Assembly (NCBI RefSeq): GCF_900104135.1
Contig: NZ_FNIV01000001.1
Span: forward strand, 1-64,000
From: Halomonas shengliensis
Lineage (GTDB): Bacteria > Pseudomonadota > Gammaproteobacteria > Pseudomonadales > Halomonadaceae
DNA: 64,000 bases
Direction of reading: 5' to 3'
Every line of letters starts with the position of its first letter. Positions within the stretch are counted from its first letter, which is position 1. Shown in pieces: positions 57,559 through 64,000 of this stretch. The position numbers and the translations under genes are program-made. The notes under the pieces were generated by a model. The model was not told the origin of the DNA and did no database searches. It was given only the letters and a program-made list of their open reading frames with translations.

Positions 57559-58619
57559 GCCTGGTGGCTCTCCACCCCCGGTGGCTGGCCTGGCTTGCCC
57601 TCGGTGTACTGGCGCTGCAGCTCTCGGCCTGCGCCCTGCAGCCCGCCGAGGGCGACCCTGCCGAACGCCACCGCCAGGCGGCGGCGCTGATCCGCGCCAC
57701 CTATGACGCCGCCTTGCCCGAGCTGCCTGCCAGCAAGCGGCGCCACTATGCCCAGCGCCTCTACCGGCTGACCGGGGAGGCGCGCTACCTGGCCGATAAC
57801 CATGACTACATGGCGCGTCTGCAGGCGCGTCTCGAGAGCGAGGTCGCCATGCTGGCGGTGCCGGGGCGCACGGAGGCGCTGGCGCGTGAAAGCATCGACG
57901 GCTACCCCCGCCGCACCGAGAAGCAGCGTGCCCGGGCGGCGATGTTGGCCGACTGGGGCGAGATCGCCTACGCCCGTGGCCTGCTGTTCCGGATGGTCCA
58001 GGCGGACTATCACGGCCTCCTCCAGGAGATTTCCGGGCATGAGCGGGCGCTGGACTACCTGGGCGAGCTGCCATGGGAAGCCTTCCTCACCGACCCCGAG
58101 GTGCTGCGCGTCTACGCCGCCCAGGTGGCCAACCAGGTGCACTACCTGCATCAGTTAGGGGTGGTGGACCTGCGTGCGGAGGTCGAGGCGGCGTTCCGGC
58201 GGCGCTATCCCCCCGAGGTGGTGGAGGGGCTCGACAACCGCGAGTACCGCAACTGGCTCTATGGCCTGACCCACTTCGTCATCGCCGCCAGCCGCTACTA
58301 TCAGCAGCGAGTCGATGGCGAGGCGCATGCCTGGGTGCTGACGGCCTTCGAATCGGATCCCGAACGGATCCTGCGTGAAGCCACCGAGGATATCCAGGCG
58401 GAGGTGGCGCTGAGTTTCCTGCTGGCGCGTCAGGAGCAGCACCCGCTGGTGGCGCGGATCCGCGATGTCCTGGTCGCGGCGCTGGATCGCGAGCACGGCA
58501 TGATCCCGTCCCCGGCGGGCAGCACAGACCTGGCCCGGGGGGAGCATCGCAACGTGCTGGCGATCATGGTGCTGGGCTGGCAGGGCCGGCTCCATCCGGG
58601 GCCATGCTTCGATGGTTGA
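57555..58619 (+). CDS. Lipoprotein, DUF3541-like
   Basis: This 354-residue protein starts with a lipoprotein signal (lipobox LQLSACAL, cysteine at about 26). The body is a helix-rich soluble domain (RRHYAQRLYRLTGEARYLADNHDYM, HALE-type repeats, NWLYGLTHFVIAASRYYQQRVDG, AEVALSFLLARQEQHPLV). It resembles proteins annotated DUF3541 to the extent visible. It is translationally coupled to the channel gene by a 4-base overlap. Function unknown. Confidence 0.72.
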   Translation: MSLVALHPRWLAWLALGVLALQLSACALQPAEGDPAERHRQAAALIRATYDAALPELPASKRRHYAQRLYRLTGEARYLADNHDYMARLQARLESEVAMLAVPGRTEALARESIDGYPRRTEKQRARAAMLADWGEIAYARGLLFRMVQADYHGLLQEISGHERALDYLGELPWEAFLTDPEVLRVYAAQVANQVHYLHQLGVVDLRAEVEAAFRRRYPPEVVEGLDNREYRNWLYGLTHFVIAASRYYQQRVDGEAHAWVLTAFESDPERILREATEDIQAEVALSFLLARQEQHPLVARIRDVLVAALDREHGMIPSPAGSTDLARGEHRNVLAIMVLGWQGRLHPGPCFDG

Positions 58620-58673
58620 CCGCGGCCGGGCAGGTGAATCAGATCTGCGGCTCGGCATCGCCCATCATATCCA

Positions 58674-59456
58674 TTAAAGGTTCATGGCCGCCCTGTGCGT
58701 CAGGTCATCCGATGAGATGAGCTGTGCCTCCAACTGGTCGCGTATGTGCTCGTACAAGGGGATCAGCTGCCGATTCATACCGGATTCTGCCTGCTCGCGT
58801 GTGATGCAGTAGGCACTGCGGCGACCATGAAAGTCGATGGTGTCGCCTACCTTGGTGAAGTGGAAGCCTGACATCGAGAGGAGCCTGGGTAGACGCGGCT
58901 CCATCATCGCGAAGGCGATGCTCTTGTCCAGCAGTCTGCCTATCGCATACCCGGAAATGAAGAGCCCGCTGACCAGCATGGAGAAGGTTTCCCGTTCCTT
59001 GTCTGTAAACTCGAGGGGGGTGTCGCAGATTCCCGGAACCGCCTTGCCATGAAGCCGGGTTCGAAAGGCCCTGGCCACCGCCAGTCGAGAAATCTCGTAA
59101 TAGTCGGCAGGGGGCAGCCTTTGTGGATGAAGTTCCGGGTGGGTCAGGCTTCTTCCTCCGTAGCTCTCCATCGGCAAGCGATCGAAAGGCGGCTTCGCGT
59201 CCGGCTGGGGCAGTACGATTCTCGTGCAGGCGGCAGTCACGCCGGTACGGCGATGCTCGATCAAGCAGTGGATCGCCCTTTCATCGTAGCCATCGTATTC
59301 AAGCTTGTTGACCGGGTCGCTCGGCGGTTCGTAGTTCAGTTCTTCACAGTAGATATCGTGTCGCAATCGGTAGACACGACGCTTCTGGCTATCGTCGGAA
59401 GCGATCATGAACGAGAACTCGTTCATGAAACGAGCCAGGAGAGGTTGCAGGTCCAT
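58674..59456 (-). CDS. LuxI/FeeM-type acyltransferase (PEP-CTERM/exosortase-associated family-like)
   Basis: This 260-residue protein belongs to the GNAT-related autoinducer synthase-like group. The N-terminal part has KRRVYRLRHDIYCEELNYEPPSDPVNKLEYDGYDERAIHCLIEHRRTGVTAACTRIVLP, where LuxI/FeeM proteins keep their R-YxVYC-E and D-x2-AxH motifs. YYEISRLAVARAFR follows. It resembles the exosortase-system-associated acyltransferases (TIGR03694-type) by eye. It may make an N-acyl compound from acyl-ACP. The ATG at 59456 follows AAGGAAAGGTG. It is the last gene of the minus-strand cluster and less GC-rich than its neighbours. Confidence 0.78.
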   Translation of the reverse strand: MDLQPLLARFMNEFSFMIASDDSQKRRVYRLRHDIYCEELNYEPPSDPVNKLEYDGYDERAIHCLIEHRRTGVTAACTRIVLPQPDAKPPFDRLPMESYGGRSLTHPELHPQRLPPADYYEISRLAVARAFRTRLHGKAVPGICDTPLEFTDKERETFSMLVSGLFISGYAIGRLLDKSIAFAMMEPRLPRLLSMSGFHFTKVGDTIDFHGRRSAYCITREQAESGMNRQLIPLYEHIRDQLEAQLISSDDLTHRAAMNL

Positions 59457-59512
59457 CACCTTTCCTTCATTAACTCTGGAAGTATGCATTCCACCTCTTC
59501 CTTGCCAGTTGT

Positions 59513-62377
59513 CTAGTGGTCGGACGGCTTGACATTATCCTTCCCCCTGGAGCTCGACAGATAGCCGAAGGCGTCGGCGACATGCCTCGGTTTGCCGAGG
59601 TGAAAGCCTTGTCCATATGCGATGCCATAGTCGCTCAGAATGGGCAGGAGCGCCTCCTGGTCGACGAACTCAGCGATGGCCTGCTTGCCGAACCCGTTGG
59701 CGATATCGGCGATCGCCTTGACGATGACGCGACTGTCGGCATCGTGAGCCAGGTTGCGAATAAAGCTTCCATCGATCTTGATGTAGTCTACCGGCAATTG
59801 GCTGAGATAGTGGAAGCTGCTGAAGCCCACCCCGAAGTCATCCAGGGCGGTGCGACATCCCAACTCACGCAGTGACTGCAGGACGCCACGGGCCGTCGAG
59901 AAGTCGGTTACCGCGGCGGTCTCGGTCACCTCAAGGATCAGGAATTGGGGATCGGCGCCGCTGACGGCGATCTCATTGGCCAGGTAATGCCTCAGGTCAT
60001 CATCATGGAGTGACTGCCCCGACAGGTTGATCGCCAGGCTGACGCCCGACCCCTCCAGCGCCTTGACGACCCTCAGGGCATGGTGAAGGACCCAGCGGTC
60101 GATCTGCAGGATCTGGCCGCTGCGTTCGGCCACCGGGATAAAGGCACCGGGGGAGATCAGCTGCCCGGCCTCGTCGCGCATCCTCAGCAGCACCTCGTAG
60201 TGGCGGATGTCGCGATCCTCCAGGCGCACGATGGGCTGCACCATCAGCTCGAAGCCATCCTCCTCCAGGGCGTGGTGGATGCGCTCCTCCCAGTAGACAC
60301 GCTCCTGCAGTTCGCCACGCGCCGCGGCCAGGGTCGATAGCAGGTGCCAGCGCTGGCTGCTGGAGGCCTTCGCCTTGTACATCGCCATGTCGGCGCTGGC
60401 CATCAGGTCGATGGCGTTGTCACCGTGGACCGGGAACAGGGCGATCCCGATGCTGGCGCCGGCGCGGTGGCGGCGATCGCCCACATCGAGCAAGACGGTG
60501 GCCAGGATCTGGTTGACCTGCTGGGCGATGCGGGTGGCCAGGGTCTCGCCGGCGCCCACCAGGAGCAGCGCGAACTCGTCACCGCCGAGCCTGGCCAGGG
60601 TGCCGCGGTGACCGAGCTCCTCGCCGAGTACCGTGGCGACCTTGCGCAACAGCTGGTCGCCTGCCTGGTGGCCACTCAGTTCGTTGACGTCCTTGAACTG
60701 GTCCAGGTCGAGCAGCAGCAGGGCACCGGCGTGTCCCTGGGTGATGGCGCCGTCGAGGGCCTCCTTGAGGAAGCGACGGTTGTAGAGCCCGGTCAGCGGG
60801 TCGCGCTCGGCGAGCCAGGTCAGGCGTGCCTCGGCGGCCTTGCGCTCGGTGATGTCCAGGCCGACGGAGATGCGGCCGTCGGGCTCCCCGGGATTGCCGG
60901 GAAGCGAGGCGTGGTACCAGGCGATGGTGTGCCGCTTGCCATCGGCGGTGGTGAGGTTGCGCTCCTCCTGCCCCTTGCCATCGCTCCCTGCCAGTGACTG
61001 GCGTTGCCCTCCGAAGACGTCATCGAAGAGACGCTTGAGCAGCAACGCCTCGCTCACCCCCATGACCGACAGTGCATAGTCGTTGACCAGCGTGATCCGG
61101 CCATCCGGATCCTGGGTCACGATGAACACGCGTGCCGTATCCAGCAGGCTGCCGATGAAGTCGCGCTCGTGGGCCAGCTCATCCACCCGCTGGGCCAGCT
61201 GTTCGCCGCGGGAGCGAACCTCGCCCTCGAGGGTCTCCAGCTGGTCGGCCAGGCGCAGGGTGGCACCCTCGAGGATATCGATCTCGTCGGCCAGGCGCGG
61301 ATCGGGAGGGGGAACCGCGGCGCGGGCCTGGGCGAACTCGCCCCTGGCCAGGTTCGGCAGGATGCCGGAGATGCGTCTCAGGCGAGCCATCGGGCTGAGC
61401 AGGATGGCCAGCAGCAGCAGCTCGGCGGCCACCCAGCCGCCGAGGCCGACCATCGTCAGGGTGCGCGTATCCTGGCGAATGGCCTGGATCTGGTCGGTAA
61501 TGTCGTTGGTGAACAGGACATAGCCGGTGCTGCGGCGGTCGCCGTCACCCTCCATGCGCACCGCACTGAGTTCCATGTCACGCCCCGAAAGCCGGAAGCG
61601 GCTGGGACTCGTGGTGATCTCGCCGAGGGTCGTCACCTCCGCCGCTCGCTGGAGTACCGGCAGGCTATGCTCTTGCTCGGTCAGGGCGACCAGCTGTCCC
61701 TGCCAGCGCGGGAGCTGGCGTTCGGGAGGGATCTGGGAGTCCTGCAGGTTGCCGGTCACCAGCAGCGCCACATTGCCCTCCGCGATCTGGTGGGCCTGGC
61801 GCATCAGGTCCGCCAGCGAGCGCGACAGGATCACCACGCCGGCGCTGCTGCCCGCCATGAGGACCGGCACCGCGGCGTACTGGCGGCAGTCGCTGGAGCA
61901 GCGCAGGGCGGTGAGCGGGGTTTCGGTCTCGATGACGCGGCGCACCCACTGCTGGACGGGGCGGCCGTTCTCCGCCTGGGGCGTGCCCCACTCCGCGGCG
62001 AGGCGGCCATCGGCATCGAACAGCAGGATCTCGTCGACCCCCGACTCCAGCTGCAGGGTCGGCCACTGCGGACCCAGGCTCTCCAGCAGCTCCTCGCCGG
62101 TGCGGCGGGTGAGGGCGGCACCCAGCCCCTGGGTGGCGGCCACCAGCGAGGCCAGCTGGCGAACCCCCTCCGCGGAGCGCTCCATGGCCAGGCGTATCTC
62201 GCCGGCCTGGCGGCTTGCACTCTCGTTGCGGCTCTCCTCGAACTGGCGGGTGAGGTTGGCATGGCCGACCCAGGAGAAGGCCAGCACCAGGCCCAGCACC
62301 AGCAGGCTGCTCAGCGCGATGACGCGCCAGGTCAGGCTGAGGCGGTGACGTGTGGTGATTCGGCTGGCGGGGCTCAT
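59513..62377 (-). CDS. Membrane GGDEF-EAL cyclic di-GMP protein with periplasmic sensor
   Basis: This 954-residue inner-membrane protein has a first membrane helix (about 17-38) and a periplasmic sensor region of about 260 residues of CHASE4-like character. A second helix (about 300-325), HAMP/coiled-coil, a PAS-like region (about 410-530), GGDEF and EAL follow. GGDEF is intact at 598-602 (LARLGGDEFALLL). The EAL motif is EVL at 728-730 (HYEVLLRM), with LAINLSGQSLHDDDL, LILEVTETAA and DDFGVGFSSFHYLSQLPVDYIKIDGSF present, so both activities are possible. It starts 30 bases after the porin-like gene. Confidence 0.93.
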   Translation of the reverse strand: MSPASRITTRHRLSLTWRVIALSSLLVLGLVLAFSWVGHANLTRQFEESRNESASRQAGEIRLAMERSAEGVRQLASLVAATQGLGAALTRRTGEELLESLGPQWPTLQLESGVDEILLFDADGRLAAEWGTPQAENGRPVQQWVRRVIETETPLTALRCSSDCRQYAAVPVLMAGSSAGVVILSRSLADLMRQAHQIAEGNVALLVTGNLQDSQIPPERQLPRWQGQLVALTEQEHSLPVLQRAAEVTTLGEITTSPSRFRLSGRDMELSAVRMEGDGDRRSTGYVLFTNDITDQIQAIRQDTRTLTMVGLGGWVAAELLLLAILLSPMARLRRISGILPNLARGEFAQARAAVPPPDPRLADEIDILEGATLRLADQLETLEGEVRSRGEQLAQRVDELAHERDFIGSLLDTARVFIVTQDPDGRITLVNDYALSVMGVSEALLLKRLFDDVFGGQRQSLAGSDGKGQEERNLTTADGKRHTIAWYHASLPGNPGEPDGRISVGLDITERKAAEARLTWLAERDPLTGLYNRRFLKEALDGAITQGHAGALLLLDLDQFKDVNELSGHQAGDQLLRKVATVLGEELGHRGTLARLGGDEFALLLVGAGETLATRIAQQVNQILATVLLDVGDRRHRAGASIGIALFPVHGDNAIDLMASADMAMYKAKASSSQRWHLLSTLAAARGELQERVYWEERIHHALEEDGFELMVQPIVRLEDRDIRHYEVLLRMRDEAGQLISPGAFIPVAERSGQILQIDRWVLHHALRVVKALEGSGVSLAINLSGQSLHDDDLRHYLANEIAVSGADPQFLILEVTETAAVTDFSTARGVLQSLRELGCRTALDDFGVGFSSFHYLSQLPVDYIKIDGSFIRNLAHDADSRVIVKAIADIANGFGKQAIAEFVDQEALLPILSDYGIAYGQGFHLGKPRHVADAFGYLSSSRGKDNVKPSDH

Positions 62378-62407
62378 GGCGGCGTGATCTCCCTAGGCTT
62401 CGTAGGC

Positions 62408-63631
62408 TCAGAAGCGCAGGGAGAGCTGGAAGAGCAGCATGTTCCAGCGGCGCTCGGTCTCCGAAGGATCCGGGTTGTCTTGTATCGGCAGCCAGCCGGT
62501 GCCATCCACATGGTGATATTCGGCCGCCAGCATCAGGCGGGGGTTCACGCTCCACTGCAGGCCCAGGGTGATGTCATCGGCGAACTGGCTGTGGGCGGGG
62601 CCGGCGCCGCTGGCTGCATAGGCCTCGCCGTCGCGATCGTCGCGGTTGCTGGTCAGGCTGTCGTAGCGCACCAGCCACTGCCAGTTATCGTTGAAGCGCC
62701 GCGCATACTGCACATACCAGCTTTCTCCTGTCACGTCGAAGTTGACGCTGTCATTGTTGAAGTTCTCCAGTCCCGAGTTACGCCAGGCATATTCGGCGGT
62801 GAGGCTCCAGTTCTCTTCGTTGTACTGCAGCGACAGTATCCAGGGGCGAAAGTAGAAGTCGCCATTGCTCAGGAACGGTGAGCCGGACTCGAAACGCGCA
62901 TTGGCATCCGCCCCACTGATGGCTGCTACGAAATGCCCTCCCTGGTGCTCGTACTTGATCTGGCCGATAGCGGAAGCGCGAGGGTCCAGGGAGCCAGGAA
63001 TGGTGTCGAGTCTCAGGGTGCTGCTCAGGTCGTCCCCAGCTTGTGGCACACCGAAGCCCAGCTGGGCCCTCAAGGTACCGGAGGGGATGCGCTCTTCCAT
63101 GTAGGCGGCGATACCGTCACCCGAGAGTGCCAGGGAGCGGGTCCTGTCGAAGTAGATCGACTGTGGCAGCAGGATGCTGGGTCGCGTGAAGGCGACATCG
63201 CGGGTCTGGTTGTAGAAGCCGAAGGGGTTCTTGGTTCGGCCGAGCTGGACGCCAAGGGTTCGCTGCTGATTGGAAAGGAACTGGTAGTCGAGAATGCCGT
63301 AATCAAGCACTGGCCTGGCATCACTGCCATCTCCGCCGGCTCGACGACTCAGCACTTGGGCCGCCAGCAGCACGTTCTCGTGAGGGCGCAGCGACACGTT
63401 AGCGCCGATCTCGGTGTATTTCAGGCTGCCGTCGCTTTCGCTGCTGGGCCCGAAGAAGTTGTTGTCGTCGGTGATCACCAGCGCCTGGCTGAGGAAGCCG
63501 TGCATCTGCAGCGTATCCAGGACCCCCTCGTCGGCCCACGCCTGTCCCGCCGGCAGTGCCAGCGTGGCCAGCAGGCCCAGGGCGACAGGGGCAGGCCCGT
63601 CAATCCATCGAAATGACTTGGATACGCTCAT
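62408..63631 (-). CDS. Porin-like outer-membrane beta-barrel protein
   Basis: This 407-residue protein has a Sec signal (APVALGLLATLALPAGQAWA, cleavage near residue 33) and a body of alternating amphipathic strands ending in RWNMLLFQLSLRF, with a C-terminal Phe typical of outer-membrane barrels. Segments such as VQLGRTKNPFGFYNQTRDVAFTRPSILLPQSIYFD resemble porin-like proteins linked to c-di-GMP or phosphate-binding neighbours. Its ATG lies 32 bases inside the upstream gene. The substrate is unknown. Confidence 0.8.
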   Translation of the reverse strand: MSVSKSFRWIDGPAPVALGLLATLALPAGQAWADEGVLDTLQMHGFLSQALVITDDNNFFGPSSESDGSLKYTEIGANVSLRPHENVLLAAQVLSRRAGGDGSDARPVLDYGILDYQFLSNQQRTLGVQLGRTKNPFGFYNQTRDVAFTRPSILLPQSIYFDRTRSLALSGDGIAAYMEERIPSGTLRAQLGFGVPQAGDDLSSTLRLDTIPGSLDPRASAIGQIKYEHQGGHFVAAISGADANARFESGSPFLSNGDFYFRPWILSLQYNEENWSLTAEYAWRNSGLENFNNDSVNFDVTGESWYVQYARRFNDNWQWLVRYDSLTSNRDDRDGEAYAASGAGPAHSQFADDITLGLQWSVNPRLMLAAEYHHVDGTGWLPIQDNPDPSETERRWNMLLFQLSLRF

Positions 63632-64000
63632 CCAGGTACTCCCTTTCCAGATAGCCCACCGCGCCGGGGGTGGTGGCGATTCGCTCGCGCATCTCGGCCT
63701 GGTCTCGCACCCGGTCCGGTGCCTGACCGGTGCCTGAGAAGACCATGCGGTCCCACGCCAGCTGAAGTTGATGGGGATAGACGGCCAGCCGCTCCTTGAC
63801 GAAGCGTTCATGGACCGGGTGGTCGTTGTGCAGCACGAAGACCCGAGCCGACTGACCATCGGGCCAGGTACGCTGGCGCATGGCGAAGATGGCCCGGGTG
63901 GTGTCGCGGGTCAGGCGCTGGGTGGCGACGTCGGCATGGGCTACCAGCAGGGGGGCCGGTTCTTCGGCAGTGGCCTTGCCGCCCGCCACGGCGAGCAGGC
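63600..64000 (-). CDS. PstS-like periplasmic substrate-binding protein, N-terminus cut by window end
   Basis: At least 130 residues of a small phosphate-type binding protein are visible. It begins inside a signal peptide (AVAGGKATAEEPAPLLVAHADV). The body has RDTTRAIFAMRQRTWPDGQSARVFVLHNDHPVHERFVKERL, then HQLQLAWDRMVFSGTGQAPDRV and ATTPGAVGYLEREYLDERIQVI. These match short PstS-like proteins (about 150 residues) that lack a full two-lobe fold. Its stop overlaps the start of the porin-like gene, so they are coupled. The 5' end lies outside the window. Confidence 0.8.
   Translation of the reverse strand, partial: LLAVAGGKATAEEPAPLLVAHADVATQRLTRDTTRAIFAMRQRTWPDGQSARVFVLHNDHPVHERFVKERLAVYPHQLQLAWDRMVFSGTGQAPDRVRDQAEMRERIATTPGAVGYLEREYLDERIQVISMD

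Overview
The window is dense, very GC-rich chromosomal DNA (third codon positions almost all G or C) with short intergenic gaps and many stop/start overlaps. Gene content and order point to a halophilic gammaproteobacterium of the Halomonadaceae (Halomonas-like). Supporting signs are a two-subunit arginine succinyltransferase, the queA-tgt-yajC-secD-secF block, a FabV enoyl reductase, a metR/metE pair and an FAN1-type VRR-NUC nuclease beside a DinG-like helicase. The taxon is an inference; no rRNA is present.

Region 1 (1-8073) is an aromatic-acid module. It holds the 3' part of benA, benB, a five-gene branched-chain/aromatic-type ABC importer (binding protein, two permeases, two ATPases), a BenE symporter and a tandem universal stress protein, all on the plus strand. 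The dioxygenase reductase (benC) and the diol dehydrogenase (benD) are not downstream of benAB. Region 2 (8163-18450) has small hypothetical proteins, a luciferase-like monooxygenase and an MFS permease. It also has an isolated contractile-tail-sheath homologue whose frame lacks a stop where the sheath should end, then a retropepsin-like protease, an FAN1-like VRR-NUC nuclease and a PD-(D/E)XK/Fe-S helicase. Region 3 (18679-28763) carries an RstAB-like two-component system, metR and metE, an MliC-type lipoprotein, azoreductase, a YdjM-like membrane protein, 3-methyladenine glycosylase I, glyoxalase I and a META lipoprotein.

Region 4 (28851-34391, minus strand) is the queuosine/Sec block. It is followed by tRNA-Leu(CAA), with a good promoter and terminator, and then a lower-GC HigBA-type toxin-antitoxin pair. 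Region 5 (35430-47545) has ExoD, Rnk, a LysE exporter, an EAL phosphodiesterase with a degenerate receiver, an AidB-like acyl-CoA dehydrogenase, a NUDIX-MoxR-DUF58-TgpA operon, glutathione peroxidase and FabV. Region 6 (47614-58619) holds a GlxA/AraC regulator, a methyltransferase and the arginine succinyltransferase (AST) operon astC-aruF-aruG-astD-astB. That operon runs into a ZapE/AFG1 ATPase rather than astE, and is followed by a TRIC-type channel and a lipoprotein.

Region 7 (58674-64000, minus strand) is a signalling cluster: a PstS-like periplasmic protein (cut by the window end), a porin-like outer-membrane protein, a GGDEF-EAL membrane protein and a LuxI/FeeM-type acyltransferase. It is the least conventional group in the window together with the orphan tail sheath. 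No insertion sequence, integrase, CRISPR array or rRNA was seen.
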